Source of the DNA: Glaciimonas sp. CA11.2
GTDB lineage: Bacteria > Pseudomonadota > Gammaproteobacteria > Burkholderiales > Burkholderiaceae_D
DNA: 64,000 nt
NCBI RefSeq assembly: GCF_034314045.1
Contig: NZ_JAVIWL010000001.1
Coordinates: 5,270,001 to 5,334,000 of the forward strand
Reading direction: 5' to 3'
The translations under genes and the position numbers were made by a program. The notes under the pieces were generated by a model. That model saw nothing but the letters and a program-made list of their open reading frames with translations, was not told the DNA's origin and searched no databases. Of this stretch, positions 1 through 9,880 are shown piece after piece; position 1 is the first letter of the stretch, and the number at the start of each line of letters is the position of its first letter.

Positions 1-1025
1 CCGGTTTTCTGAAGGCCAATTTGCCATCCTGGATTTTCAACCAGATGGTTCGACGTATTGTATTGCAATGGACGACCACCCGGCTCTACGAGGTATTTGG
101 AATCGGTAGAATATTGACGAATAATGGGATGCTGGTAAGCCGCAATCACCAACTTGGCCAAATCACGCGCGCTTGCCACGTTAAGATGCGATAAGCCAGT
201 GGAATCAACGTAATGAGCGCCAGTCATGCCCAGTTGTTTAGCCTTGGCATTCATTGCGACGACAAATGCTGGCAATCCACCGGGATAGTTACGTCCCAAT
301 GCCGACGCAGCACGATTTTCAGAACTCATCAACGCGATATGCAGCATATCCGTGCGACTCAGTTGGGAGCCAATACGCAAACGTGAACTGCTATGCTTTT
401 CGCGATCGATATCATCATCCGTGACGGTGATGATCTCATTCATATCCTGCCGCGCTTCGACCACGATCATACTCATCATGAGCTTGGTCAACGAGGCAAT
501 CGGCAAGGACACTTGCGAATTTTTGTCAAACAGAACCTGACCGGTGGTTTGATCAATCACCAATGCAACGTTCGACTTCAACTCAAGCGGATCGTGCGTT
601 AAATTTAAACCTGCGATTTCACCGGCTGTTAATATCGGCGGGATGATGACGGCTGGCGGAGTGTAAGCGGTCCGTTGAAAGACAACCTTCCGATGGCCTT
701 TGACATACACCACTTTTCGGACCAAACCTTCGCGCTGCTCAAGTGAGGCGAGATTATGCTGGCCTGATTTTTTGCCGGATGCACGGTTAGCGATACGCTC
801 ACGTTTATTTGGGGCGCTGGCGACATCACCTTTGGTATTTTTAGACCGATGAGATTTGGTCGCAATTGTTTTTTTCGATGCAGCCTTGGCGTTTTTGCTC
901 TTCAAGCTTTTAGCAGAGGAGGCCTTTCCTGCTTTGGATGTGGTCGAATCGTTATCCGGCGCCGCAGATGCTGTTGCAACTGCAAAGAATAATGATAATA
1001 AAATGACAAGCGCGGATTTGGCCAT
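1..1025 (-). CDS. pbpG: D-alanyl-D-alanine endopeptidase, PBP7 type (partial, C-terminus outside window)
   Basis: Peptidase S11 family penicillin-binding protein, which cleaves D-Ala cross-links of peptidoglycan in the periplasm. Reading leftward from ATG at 1025, about 341 codons are visible and the gene runs off the left edge. The first 22 residues form a signal peptide (MAKSALVILL start, cut near ASA/AP). A Lys/Ser-rich linker of about 90 residues follows. All three active-site motifs are present: S-L-T-K with the nucleophile Ser near residue 178, S-E-N near residue 235, and K-T-G at residues 340-342, just at the window edge. The long basic linker is longer than in E. coli PbpG. No other gene is co-directional and close enough to suggest an operon. 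The family assignment is firm; the choice of PBP7 over DacA types rests on overall similarity. Confidence 0.9.
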   Translation of the reverse strand, partial: MAKSALVILLSLFFAVATASAAPDNDSTTSKAGKASSAKSLKSKNAKAASKKTIATKSHRSKNTKGDVASAPNKRERIANRASGKKSGQHNLASLEQREGLVRKVVYVKGHRKVVFQRTAYTPPAVIIPPILTAGEIAGLNLTHDPLELKSNVALVIDQTTGQVLFDKNSQVSLPIASLTKLMMSMIVVEARQDMNEIITVTDDDIDREKHSSSRLRIGSQLSRTDMLHIALMSSENRAASALGRNYPGGLPAFVVAMNAKAKQLGMTGAHYVDSTGLSHLNVASARDLAKLVIAAYQHPIIRQYSTDSKYLVEPGGRPLQYNTSNHLVENPGWQIGLQKT

Positions 1026-1215
1026 GGACGGCTCCTGATTCAACAAGCAAATAATCTGTCAAAGTGTAGGCATATCAAGCAAAAATCGCAAGAGAATTAA
1101 GGAGTTAGCAGTCGTATTTAAACACTTTTCTCATTGCGCATATCGACAGCACTCAAAATCCTCTTGAATAGTTGTCAACATAACCACCTATTAGTTGTAT
1201 TTTATGTAAACTTGT

Positions 1216-2010
1216 CTATTTTTCAACTACAATCATCACGGAATCTATCGAAAATGAATAATCAGCTTCCCGCTGAAAGTAGCTGCACACTTCTGACGGC
1301 GCGCTGTCCCACAATGACTTAATAGCAACTACGCGCTCACTTGGCGTTCGCATTCTGGCAACCCAACTATCGAATTGCAAAGGCAACTTCCAACCTTTAT
1401 CGGACATGACTTTGAAGCCTGCCTGGCTTAACAATTCTCGCCAGGCTGGCAAACTGCGATTGCGCACATGCGAAGCGTCGCGCAGCAACTCGATAGATTG
1501 CAGGTAAGTGTCAGCCAACACGTTATCCGGCGAAGCGGTATCAACAACAATGCACTTTCCGCCCTGCTTTAAAACACGCGCCATCTCGGCTAGTGCTTGC
1601 GGCAGATTTGTCCAATGATGAGCGCTGTAGCGAGTACACACTAAGTCAAATGTCGCATCAGCGAAAGGCAGAAGATCGGCACTGCCCTGTTGCACCTCAA
1701 GATTCTCCAAACCGCGCTCGCGGGCAGCGCCAGCAACCACGCGCAACATTTCTTCCGCCAAGTCGTAAGCGATCACTTTTGCAACGTGGGGTGCCAGCGC
1801 AAAGCTGGCGTGGCCGCCACCGCAGCCAATGTCAAGCGCAACTGGTTGATGGAATGCTTGCGCGTAAGCAGCAATATCCTGCAAATCGACACCTTGCGAA
1901 TGAACGGTGCTCGTTAAATAGGCCGTGGCCGTGCTGCCAAACTGTTCGGTAACCAATTGATCGTGTTTACGCAGAGTTGCGTCAGGGCTGTTGGTGTCAA
2001 CACTTTTCAT
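1216..2010 (-). CDS. class I SAM-dependent methyltransferase
   Basis: 264 residues with the Rossmann-type methyltransferase fold of the UbiE/YcgJ group. Motif I, LDIGCGGGH, lies at residues 59-67, the acidic ribose-binding loop (IAYDLAEEM) follows, and a DLVCTRYSAHHW segment and a LKQGGKCIVVD strand correspond to motifs post I to III. The substrate cannot be read from sequence; small-molecule methylation (quinone-like or metabolite) is typical of the group. ATG at 2010 has a purine-rich stretch AAGAGAGATAAGA before it. It lies 95 bases downstream of the EamA gene on the same strand and could share its transcript. Confidence 0.85.
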   Translation of the reverse strand: MKSVDTNSPDATLRKHDQLVTEQFGSTATAYLTSTVHSQGVDLQDIAAYAQAFHQPVALDIGCGGGHASFALAPHVAKVIAYDLAEEMLRVVAGAARERGLENLEVQQGSADLLPFADATFDLVCTRYSAHHWTNLPQALAEMARVLKQGGKCIVVDTASPDNVLADTYLQSIELLRDASHVRNRSLPAWRELLSQAGFKVMSDKGWKLPLQFDSWVARMRTPSERVVAIKSLWDSAPSEVCSYFQREADYSFSIDSVMIVVEK

Positions 2011-2105
2011 TCTTATCTCTCTTGAAAAGAAGGTAATAACATCGATGTACGCGATATACGCTTAACGGCTACAAATTCTTTTCCAAAATAGCCGCGGTCC
2101 CGAGA

Positions 2106-3050
2106 TTATTTTTTCACTACAAAGACGACCCCAGCAATGGCCACCAACATACCAATAATTCCTAACAAATTAAACGCCTCACCAAACATCAACCACGCCA
2201 TTACGGCGGTCGTCGGCGGGGTCAGATATAGCAGACTGGTCACGCTAGTGGCAGCGCTATTACGAATTAACGTAAAGAGTAAAAAGATCGCCCCAATTGA
2301 TAGCGCAAATATTGACCACAACAGCGCCCCGATAAAACTGGGAGTCCATTGCACCGAGGACAATCCTGGCGAAAGATGTTCATAAAAAATAGCAAACGGC
2401 AAGATCACAATGAATGAAGCGCTAAACTGAATGATGGTGCCGGTGCGCAAATCAAAATGCGGGCAGTGATGTTTTTGGTAAAGCGTTCCCATCGTTATAG
2501 ATATAAGCGCCATGACAGCGAAGGCAATGCTGGACAAAGACAATCCCACCAGACTGATTTTGGCCGCCACGACTAAACCGACACCGCCAAGTCCAAGTAA
2601 CAGACCGATCCATTGGCGTGGACTGACCGACTCTCCAATCCATCTTGCGGCAACGGCAGTCAGTATTGGTTGCATGCCAACAATAAGTGCCGATAATCCC
2701 GCTGGCATGCCTAATTTGATCGCGCACCAGACGCCAGCAAGATAACCGGCCTGTAGCAATATTCCTGCCACAGCGATATGCCTAATTGTCCCGACTGGCC
2801 ACGGTGCTTTCAGGATGAGTACCAGCGGCACTAACACTATCAGGACGCCCGCAAACCGCATTAATAAAAAAGTGAGTGGCGGTGCGTAAGGCAAGCCAAA
2901 TTTGGCGACAATAAAACCGGTACTCCACAGCAGCACAAACACCATCGGCATCACAAAAAGTAAGCCTCGTAATAAGCCACTTCCAGATTTAAGATTTGTT
3001 GATTGCACCACCGTAGAAGTCGCTAAAGAGGGAGGATTAACTGGCTGCAT
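2106..3050 (-). CDS. EamA/DMT family transporter
   Basis: 314 residues of mostly hydrophobic sequence with about ten predicted membrane spans in two EamA repeats, as in RhaT/YdcZ-type drug/metabolite exporters. The start of repeat one (VFVLLWSTGFIVAKFGLPYA) and the run GMLVAIAGVVFVVKK at the C-terminus are typical. The exported substrate is unknown. Its start codon is 12 bases after the stop of the deacetylase-like gene, so the two are probably co-transcribed; the pairing with an amidohydrolase hints that a product or an amine is exported, but this is only inference. Confidence 0.87.
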   Translation of the reverse strand: MQPVNPPSLATSTVVQSTNLKSGSGLLRGLLFVMPMVFVLLWSTGFIVAKFGLPYAPPLTFLLMRFAGVLIVLVPLVLILKAPWPVGTIRHIAVAGILLQAGYLAGVWCAIKLGMPAGLSALIVGMQPILTAVAARWIGESVSPRQWIGLLLGLGGVGLVVAAKISLVGLSLSSIAFAVMALISITMGTLYQKHHCPHFDLRTGTIIQFSASFIVILPFAIFYEHLSPGLSSVQWTPSFIGALLWSIFALSIGAIFLLFTLIRNSAATSVTSLLYLTPPTTAVMAWLMFGEAFNLLGIIGMLVAIAGVVFVVKK

Positions 3051-3062
3051 AAAAAGAAATAT

Positions 3063-4058
3063 CTATCCTGAAGTAAAGGGCGATGCATTGTCCGAGGGCA
3101 TCGCCAGATAAGTGACCTGGCGACTCGCATGCTGCGCCGCCAGAGCGACCGTTTGTAAATGAACTGCTACCGTGTCCTGTATGGTTTTGCCATAACCGCC
3201 AGCCATTGTGACCGCTAGTGGAATTGCGCGCTGACCGGCTGCGGAAAATACCATTTGATCGCGTCGCGCCAAGCCATTTAAAGTGAGTTTTAAACGTCCC
3301 AACCGATCGCCCTCATGGGGATCTGCGCCAGCGAGGTAAATGATTAATTGCGGCATAAAAAGACGAAACATCTGATCAAGCGCATCCTGTAATACTTGTA
3401 AATATTCAATGTCTCCTGTACCGTCCGGCAATCCGACATCCAGATCGCTGCACTCTTTACTAAACGGATAGTTAGCCGCGCCGTGAAGCGACAAGGTAAA
3501 TATGGAGTCGTCACGTGCCAGGATTGACGCAGTACCGTTGCCTTGATGCACATCCAGATCAACAATAGCCACCCGCTGAACATGGCGCTCAGCCTGCATC
3601 AGGCGCGCCGCTATTGCTGAATCGTTAAACACGCAAAAACCACCACCATGATCGGCATAGGCGTGATGCGTTCCACCAGCCAAATTTACCGCAATCTGAT
3701 CACTGGAGCTTAGCGCAGCACGACAAGCAGCAATCGTCGCACCGACCGAGCGTCGAGAACGTTCAACCATTTTTGCTGACCAGGGGAAACCTATTTCCTT
3801 TTGTGCTGCCGTGGATAAACTACCTGCAGAAACGGCCTCGATATAATCAGGATGATGCGCCAGCGCAAGAACGCCATCAGTGGTGGATGGCGCTTCGTGC
3901 AACGTAATGCCACCCCCGCTAGCACTAGTTGCCTGTACACCTTCATGTATCAATCGATATTTCTGCATTGGAAAGCGATGTCCAACCGGCAGAGGCAATA
4001 CGAAATGGTCGCTGTAAAAGGCTTTCACGTTTAAACCATGGCCGTAACAATAAGGCAT
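3063..4058 (-). CDS. histone deacetylase-like zinc amidohydrolase (AcuC/AphA superfamily)
   Basis: 331 residues of the arginase/deacetylase superfamily, which removes acyl groups from amines or proteins. Visible motifs: [12 protein letters not shown] near residues 24-34, GGTHHA with the catalytic His pair at 131-132, GGGFCVFND at 138-146, [10 protein letters not shown] with zinc ligands Asp169 and His171, [12 protein letters not shown] with zinc ligand Asp246, and AGGYG with the transition-state Tyr289. All catalytic residues are retained, so it should be active. Family members usually begin close to the YSDHF segment, so a GTG at 4028 is a plausible alternative to the ATG at 4058. Divergent from the phasin gene and upstream of the EamA exporter. 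Confidence 0.9.
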   Translation of the reverse strand: MPYCYGHGLNVKAFYSDHFVLPLPVGHRFPMQKYRLIHEGVQATSASGGGITLHEAPSTTDGVLALAHHPDYIEAVSAGSLSTAAQKEIGFPWSAKMVERSRRSVGATIAACRAALSSSDQIAVNLAGGTHHAYADHGGGFCVFNDSAIAARLMQAERHVQRVAIVDLDVHQGNGTASILARDDSIFTLSLHGAANYPFSKECSDLDVGLPDGTGDIEYLQVLQDALDQMFRLFMPQLIIYLAGADPHEGDRLGRLKLTLNGLARRDQMVFSAAGQRAIPLAVTMAGGYGKTIQDTVAVHLQTVALAAQHASRQVTYLAMPSDNASPFTSG

Positions 4059-4355
4059 TCAGTTTATCAGCTTAAGCGATGCTCTTCAGATTCAAAACCA
4101 TGAGAAGATTTCACGTGAGAAATGCCTTGTACCACATTGCGTGATGACTCCCCTATTTCAAACTTTCCATCCATTTGCTGCGTCGCACCAACAATTACTT
4201 GACAGGCAAATGCAATGGGAATAAATTTAATTATTGCATCGCACAAGGCGTATTTTGCTCCGGCACACACGGTGGTTACTACGCATCAGTCAATAGCGCT
4301 TGCAATATCCATTTGTTCCTCACTCACACTGTATAGCATCTCTGGAGAAGCTCTT

Positions 4356-4922
4356 ATGTCTACACCCGCCGAACAATTTTCCTCCGCAGCTAAAGCCAAT
4401 TTTGAAGCCAATCTGGCACTCTTTACTGATTTCACAGCTAAAGCATTTGGTGGCATGGAAAAACTGGTAGAACTCAATGTGACTGCTGCAAAAGCATCTT
4501 TTGAGGATTCGAGTGCTGCGACAAAAAAACTATTTTCAGCGAAAGATCCTCAGGAATTTTTGTCGTTGAGCCTGGCTCATGCACAACCCAATACTGAAAA
4601 AGTCATTGCGTACAGCCGTCATTTAGCGACTATAGCTGCGTCAACTAAAGCTGAACTTAGCAAAACGGCAGACGCACAAGTTGCCGAAACCAAGCGTAAG
4701 GTCATGGAGTTATTTGAACAAGCATCGAAAAGTGCTCCGGCAGGCAGTGAAAGCGCGATTGCTTTCATTACAACTGCGATCGGAAATGCCAGCGCCGGAT
4801 ACGAACAATTCACTAAAAGCGCAAAGCAAGCGATGGACACGATGGAAAGTAATGTCAATACCGCAGTCGATCAGCTATCACAAACCGCAGCCAAAGCATC
4901 TGCCGTCAATATCAAGAAATAA
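4356..4922 (+). CDS. phaP: phasin family protein
   Basis: 188 residues, the usual phasin length. These amphipathic helical proteins coat polyhydroxyalkanoate granules and control their number and size. The N-terminal part (EQFSSAAKANFEANLALFTD) and the K-L-V-E-L-N-V segment are typical of the Phasin_2 group; the rest is Ala/Lys/Ser-rich helix with heptad-like spacing. An in-frame ATG exists upstream at 4215, but the start at 4356 has a good GGAG six bases before it and matches family N-termini. An 11-bp hairpin follows the gene. Confidence 0.92.
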   Translation: MSTPAEQFSSAAKANFEANLALFTDFTAKAFGGMEKLVELNVTAAKASFEDSSAATKKLFSAKDPQEFLSLSLAHAQPNTEKVIAYSRHLATIAASTKAELSKTADAQVAETKRKVMELFEQASKSAPAGSESAIAFITTAIGNASAGYEQFTKSAKQAMDTMESNVNTAVDQLSQTAAKASAVNIKK

Positions 4923-5005
4923 GTCCCACAGTTAAAGTAGCGAATGGCACCAAGGGGAAACGTAAAAAGCGCGAATGAATGGCAATAAATGTAAATGAAA
5001 ATGAA

Positions 5006-5050
5006 AAATGAGGAGGTGCCAGGTGAAAGCCCGGCCCTCCTCATTTGTTA
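5006..5050 (+). terminator. hairpin downstream of phasin gene
   Basis: An 11-bp perfect stem (AAATGAGGAGG pairing with CCTCCTCATTT) around a 19-base loop. It sits 84 bases after the phasin stop and 48 bases before the convergent DUF349 stop. The T-tract is poor, so it may be an mRNA-stabilising hairpin or a shared terminator. Confidence 0.5.
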
Positions 5051-5097
5051 TGTTCATCAAGTCGCGGTTACGCCGTTCCCAAACGGCGTAACCAGTT

Positions 5098-7788
5098 TTA
5101 AGCCTTTGCCACTTCTGCCCGTCCTTTGACTGACATAATCAGATGCTCGGCCCGTTCCCGCGTTACATAATCCATTAATGCTGGCAAACCACATGCACGC
5201 AATAGCTGATCGCTGCTACTCAGCCCTGAAGTACCGGCTTTCAATGCTGCTTGCAGTACTTCTACCTGCACCTGCAAACGTTCGCGCGTCAGCGTCGCAG
5301 GACTATCAACACCGGTAATAATTTCTGCCCGCAATAGCTCTTGCAAGAGTTTTTCGCGATTGTTTTCAAGCGTCATGAGATAGGCATCTATCGCGGGCCG
5401 CTCCGCAACCCGATGTAATTGAAGAGCGGTATCAAAACGGCTCCGCATTGTTTTTTCAAACACACTCGGTAACGTCGGCATCGCTTGCCAATTGGCATCC
5501 CAACGATCTGGATTGCCTTCCGGTTCGGCATCGCCATCCAACCCCAAACTAACCTCGACCAACTGGCAAAGCGCCAATTTGTCACACAGTGCATGCGCCT
5601 CGGCGATCACGGCATTATGTCTGGCTTGATCGATGTGCGCCTGCAAGCTGGCAACCGCAGCGCTATGGCGCGCTTCTATTTGCGCTTCTGCACCGCGTGG
5701 GACCGCGCCAGTCCGGCTCCAGTCTTGCTGTGTCTGACGCAACATTCCGGTTAAAACACTCGGCACGGCAACTTCTATTTGGCTGATTGCCGCTTCAAGG
5801 CTGGTACACAACTCTTCTTTGACTTGCAAATTTTGTCGGCGCTCAGTATCGGCGGTCGACGCGGCCTCTTTACGCTGCGTAAAAATCGTATCGCAAGCAA
5901 TACGGAAGCGCTGCCACAACAATTGTTCATCCTGTCGCGACAAGGGCAGCGCCTTGGCCTGCTCTTGCCAACGTAGCTGCAATTCGCGCAGACGTTCGGC
6001 AGTATCACGCTGATTTACCGGCAGTTCAGAGGCTTCAGTAATCAGCTTTTCGCGATTGGTAATCTCTCGCTGCTGTTGCACCAACAACGGCGCCAGCAGT
6101 TGTTGACTTGCGTTGGCGAACGACTTATCGAGTGACTTCTTTTCACTCCGGTTAATTGCTCCGAGACCTCTCCAGGCTTGCTGCTTCTGCTGACAGAATT
6201 GTGCAATGGCCTTCCAATCCGGCAGTCCAGCAACAGAACCGGTGCTGCGATACGAATCAGTATTGTTCAGTGCTACCGCCGCATATTGTTGTATCTCATC
6301 AATCAACAGCAGCGCCTTGATCTGATTACGTTGACGCTCTTCAGCCAGCAGCTGAAAATGTGCCGCTACCGGTAAATAGGCGGCTGTACACGCTGCATCA
6401 AAACCATCCCATAGCACTTTTGGCGCGGAGCCGGCCGAACTATCAAGTGACTTCCAGCGTGCCCGCAAACTGCCAATTTTTTTGGCTAATTCGATCACCG
6501 CTAAACCTTGATCAGACAACTCCTGCGCAGCCTTCATCAGCTCCTCGCGCGAGACATTACCGCCCCAACGCGCCCAGCCTTGCAAGCGTCCTAACTCACC
6601 ACGTGCCTGCACTAATCGTGCATTTTGTGGTGGCGTGATTTTTAGCGCTTTGAAATCCATCGCGCGTAACGTCTTGTCGCAATCCATTGCGACTTGCAAA
6701 GCACCCTCTTCCAGCGCGGCCTCCAAGCCCTCTAACGCAGCAACAAACTGCTGATGCGAGGCGACTTTATCCGTATCAGTCGGCTGCTCAACACCGACAA
6801 GTGGCTGTGCGCTTTTAGGTAAAACTACTGGCTGAGCTGAAGCAATACTCAGTTTCAATAACGCTTCGTAACGTTGCTCAGCAATCTGATCAGATGCTTG
6901 ACTTGCTGAAAGAACACCCAAGCTAGTCCAACTGCGGCGCAACAGTTCAGGCTTCAAGGTCTCGGCTGCCATTGACTCCCATTGCGTCAACAATGCAAGC
7001 CGTGCATTGAGTGTTTCCTGCGATTTCAGCAACGTCTGGAGGCGCTGTTGCAAGACTTGGAAGGCGACCGCATATTCTGACGCCAGTTGTTTCGGTAAAG
7101 TTATTGCCTCAACATTGGTCTGATGCTGCTGCATGTGCTCGGCTATTTGGGCCGCTTGGAATGCGACCTCATCTGCAGTGTGTGCCAACGGATCGTCGTT
7201 AATTTGCTGATTTAATTGCCGTAAACGCGCTAGCAAACCCAGCACGGCCCGCTGTAATTCAGCTTGCGCGGATAACCGACTCGCCAAAGCCGCACTGATT
7301 TGTCGGAATTCTTGCTGTTGCATCTCAAGCGGGTTTTCGATTTGCTGCCAGGCGCGATCCAGTTCTGCGACTTGATTCGGCAATAGCTGCTCTTGATTCA
7401 GCAATTCTTGCGCGGTTTGCAGGCAAAGAACTGCTTGCGCCGAGGTTTGTTGCTGACGACGCAATACATCGAGTCTGGATAGCATCAATTTTACGACACG
7501 ACGATCGACGTTCCGCATCGCTTTCAACACTTGCTCCAGGCCGTTAGCGCTATGCACCCATTGCGCCGCTTGCAATCGCGCATCGGCAAATTCGGCTTTC
7601 AGGATAAAGACCACCGCCGAAGACTCTTCCGTCAAACTAGCCGCTTGTTTTAATGCCTGTTGGCGCGCACTATCGATGGCTTGCGCACTGGCAACGCGAA
7701 GTTCCGTTTGCTGAAGTGCTTTCTGTACCACCATTGATTGTGCCGCGGCGGCAGAACGACCTGCACGCTTAAAAAGAAAACCGAACAT
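5098..7788 (-). CDS. DUF349 domain-containing protein
   Basis: 896 residues, very rich in Gln, Ala, Leu and Glu, predicted almost wholly helical with long coiled coils. Repeated blocks with the pattern W(K/R)xLG...(L/F)DxxF are typical of DUF349 (for example QQKQAWRGLGAINRSEKKSL and LRARWKSLDSSAG). The function of the family is not established in proteobacteria. The reading frame extends to a TTG at 7818, but ATG at 7788 (MFGFLFKRAGRS) is the natural start because the preceding residues are unlike the family. There is a hydrophobic MFGFLF start but no clear signal peptide. Confidence 0.8.
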   Translation of the reverse strand: MFGFLFKRAGRSAAAAQSMVVQKALQQTELRVASAQAIDSARQQALKQAASLTEESSAVVFILKAEFADARLQAAQWVHSANGLEQVLKAMRNVDRRVVKLMLSRLDVLRRQQQTSAQAVLCLQTAQELLNQEQLLPNQVAELDRAWQQIENPLEMQQQEFRQISAALASRLSAQAELQRAVLGLLARLRQLNQQINDDPLAHTADEVAFQAAQIAEHMQQHQTNVEAITLPKQLASEYAVAFQVLQQRLQTLLKSQETLNARLALLTQWESMAAETLKPELLRRSWTSLGVLSASQASDQIAEQRYEALLKLSIASAQPVVLPKSAQPLVGVEQPTDTDKVASHQQFVAALEGLEAALEEGALQVAMDCDKTLRAMDFKALKITPPQNARLVQARGELGRLQGWARWGGNVSREELMKAAQELSDQGLAVIELAKKIGSLRARWKSLDSSAGSAPKVLWDGFDAACTAAYLPVAAHFQLLAEERQRNQIKALLLIDEIQQYAAVALNNTDSYRSTGSVAGLPDWKAIAQFCQQKQQAWRGLGAINRSEKKSLDKSFANASQQLLAPLLVQQQREITNREKLITEASELPVNQRDTAERLRELQLRWQEQAKALPLSRQDEQLLWQRFRIACDTIFTQRKEAASTADTERRQNLQVKEELCTSLEAAISQIEVAVPSVLTGMLRQTQQDWSRTGAVPRGAEAQIEARHSAAVASLQAHIDQARHNAVIAEAHALCDKLALCQLVEVSLGLDGDAEPEGNPDRWDANWQAMPTLPSVFEKTMRSRFDTALQLHRVAERPAIDAYLMTLENNREKLLQELLRAEIITGVDSPATLTRERLQVQVEVLQAALKAGTSGLSSSDQLLRACGLPALMDYVTRERAEHLIMSVKGRAEVAKA

Positions 7789-7884
7789 AAAATAGATACC
7801 AATCAAATAGAGGCGCAACTGATTTCTGACACAGTCTGAAATCCGAAAAAAGAAAATAAGAAAATAAGTACGGCGCCGATAATC

Positions 7885-7945
7885 AGCGCTTAACTATAAT
7901 TACTTTAAGCATTAAGCGCTATTAACTAGCCTTCAAAGCGCTTAA
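7885..7945. repeat. three AGCGCTTAA motifs, one inverted
   Basis: AGCGCTTAA occurs at 7885-7893 and 7937-7945, and as its reverse complement at 7912-7920. The first two copies can form a 9-bp stem around 18 bases. The block lies between the CinA-like gene and the DUF349 gene and could be a weak terminator of the former or a leader structure of the latter. Confidence 0.4.
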
Positions 7946-8050
7946 TTTACCGTCAAGCATGCCCAGCAGCAGTTTAAATGATCGAGCACCAATCGGCTTA
8001 AGAATTGTTAGCTTCGTACAATAAACCTCATCCGCAAGAACCCGAGTCAA

Positions 8051-8872
8051 CTAACCAATTAACCGATAAGCTATGTGCAGCTGATCCAGTCCTGCCAACA
8101 TCTTAATAAACGCCGCAGCACTTTGGGTTGGCTCGCCCTTGACACCGAGATCGATGTGGCGCTGCGTCTCAGCGTCGCCTACGTGCGGAAGACTAAACAC
8201 CTTTACCAATGGAAATTCAATTTCAATCGCCTCCATCAAAGGCGTCAGAACAGATTCCATCGCACCGTACACAAATACCGACTGCTCAAGTTGCGGATTT
8301 TGATGGAATAAGTCTGCGTGATAGGTATCGAGCACCCACTCAAACATAGGCCATGCCATAACCGGAAACCCCGGTGCAAAATGGTGTATACCTTGCGCTT
8401 GGCCTGGCGCTTTTCCCTTGTTTTTGAATGAAAATCCAGGAATTTTGTTATACGGGTTAGGGATAATGTCGGCACCCAATGGGAACTCACCCATTTTAAG
8501 ACGATGCAGGTTATCGGGCGTCTCATAGTCTGGCTCGAGACCCGCTTCACGTGCAGTATCGGCGACCCGTTCACGAATTTTTTCACGTGCTTCAGGATGC
8601 AAAACCAGTGGAACACCAAGCGCAGCGGCGGCACATTGACGCGTATGATCGTCGGGGGTAGCACCGATGCCGCCTGTACAAAACACTATGTCGTTACTAG
8701 AAAATGTACGTTGCAATGTGGCGATGATGCGCGCCGGATCGTCTCCAAGATACTCGGCCCAACTCAGGGTCAGGCCTCGCGCAGTCAACATTTCGAGCAC
8801 TTTTGGAAAGTGCTTGTCAATCCGTTTGCCAGACAGAATTTCGTCGCCGATGATGATTAGTCCGATTGCCAT
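8051..8872 (-). CDS. molybdopterin-binding / CinA N-terminal-like protein
   Basis: 273 residues. The N-terminal half is a MoCF_biosynth (MoaB/MogA-like) fold: IIIGDEILSGKRIDKHF at the start and VFCTGGIGATPDDHTRQ near residue 65 are the conserved phosphate- and ligand-binding loops. The length fits the competence/damage-inducible protein A group without the C-terminal CinA amidohydrolase domain. Proposed roles for the group include nucleotide pyrophosphatase or molybdopterin binding; the reaction here is not determined. It is downstream of the four-gene coupled operon, 93 bases away, on the same strand. Confidence 0.85.
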   Translation of the reverse strand: MAIGLIIIGDEILSGKRIDKHFPKVLEMLTARGLTLSWAEYLGDDPARIIATLQRTFSSNDIVFCTGGIGATPDDHTRQCAAAALGVPLVLHPEAREKIRERVADTAREAGLEPDYETPDNLHRLKMGEFPLGADIIPNPYNKIPGFSFKNKGKAPGQAQGIHHFAPGFPVMAWPMFEWVLDTYHADLFHQNPQLEQSVFVYGAMESVLTPLMEAIEIEFPLVKVFSLPHVGDAETQRHIDLGVKGEPTQSAAAFIKMLAGLDQLHIAYRLIG

Positions 8873-8905
8873 AAGAGGTTCTTTTACGATGAGTAAGGGG
8901 GGAAA

Positions 8906-8942
8906 TTACCGAAATCGATGAAAATTTACCGAGGTTTACCGA
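8906..8942. repeat. three TTACCGA repeats
   Basis: TTACCGA is present at 8906-8912, 8926-8932 and 8936-8942 in the gap between the CinA-like start and the EI24 stop. It is a short degenerate repeat with no known binding protein. Confidence 0.4.
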
Positions 8943-8965
8943 AGCCCACTGAAGTTTCCTGAAAT

Positions 8966-9880
8966 TCACATTAAACGACGCGGCTCTTCATCGCCGATCG
9001 AAAGTCCGCTGTTAGCGCCATTTCCACTTGCAGCATCGCTATCGACGGCATCAGTTCCACGCTCGGCAATGATAATTGTAGCCAACTTGCCAGCGCGATA
9101 CTTGCTCAGCGCTTCTAGACAATAATACTCAAACCACAAACCAGTAAACACAAACATCAGTACGTATAACCAGATTGATCCGGCAGCCATAAAAGGAAGG
9201 ATAACCAACCAAAGCGCTCCTCCCAACCATAACAAAGTCGGTGCAGCGCCCAGCATGCCTGTAATAATACCGATTGTCAGGAGTGGCCAACGATGAATCT
9301 TCAAAATCGCCTTTAGTTCATCTTTATCGGCGTAATCAGAAAGTGCATCGTAAGCAATCACCCGATAAGTCAGCCAACCCCACAAAAGCGCCGGAATAAT
9401 GAAAGCCAATGGGGGAATCAACCACAATGGCAGGGTGATCAGCCACAAGACGCAGAATAATAAAAACGATGAGCCTGAAATCCAAAGACTGCCGAACAAA
9501 GAGCCGCCCTTGCGCTGTGACAATGTGGCATAGTGACGGCCACCGACATGGCGGGCAACAGCTGGCAATGCGAACAATCCAACAAATACCAGCGCGGTCA
9601 GAATCATCATCGGCAACAGCAACCACAATGCTACCCAAGGCACAATAACTGCCTTTAAGGCACCAAGACCAAGCCAACTCAAGGCGCCGCCCGCGGCATT
9701 CATCCCGGTACTACCAACCAAATAACTTTGCAGCCAGTCAAGCAAAGGTTGCAAACCCAGCCACAATGCCAAACCCCAAATTATCACGGATAGCAAAAAT
9801 GGTAAAAAAGTCAGTATCAACATCCGAAAATGCAGTTGCGACAGCAGCGCCCGACCGAATGCGACGATGACGGGCCGCAT
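8966..9880 (-). CDS. EI24 domain membrane protein (CysZ-like)
   Basis: 304 residues with about six hydrophobic segments, matching the EI24/CysZ family of inner-membrane proteins. Landmarks are the early span LILTFLPFLLSVIIWGLALW, a Trp/Leu-rich second half, and PLWLIPPLAFIIPALLWGW, the conserved loop of the family where residues before the Y-R-V-I-A-Y-D-A-L-S-D-Y segment face the cytoplasm. CysZ is a sulfate channel in E. coli, but many betaproteobacterial EI24 proteins are uncharacterised and sulfate is not implied here. The start overlaps the stop of the hydroxylase gene by one base (TGATG), so translation is coupled. It is the last gene of the coupled set. Confidence 0.85.
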   Translation of the reverse strand: MRPVIVAFGRALLSQLHFRMLILTFLPFLLSVIIWGLALWLGLQPLLDWLQSYLVGSTGMNAAGGALSWLGLGALKAVIVPWVALWLLLPMMILTALVFVGLFALPAVARHVGGRHYATLSQRKGGSLFGSLWISGSSFLLFCVLWLITLPLWLIPPLAFIIPALLWGWLTYRVIAYDALSDYADKDELKAILKIHRWPLLTIGIITGMLGAAPTLLWLGGALWLVILPFMAAGSIWLYVLMFVFTGLWFEYYCLEALSKYRAGKLATIIIAERGTDAVDSDAASGNGANSGLSIGDEEPRRLM

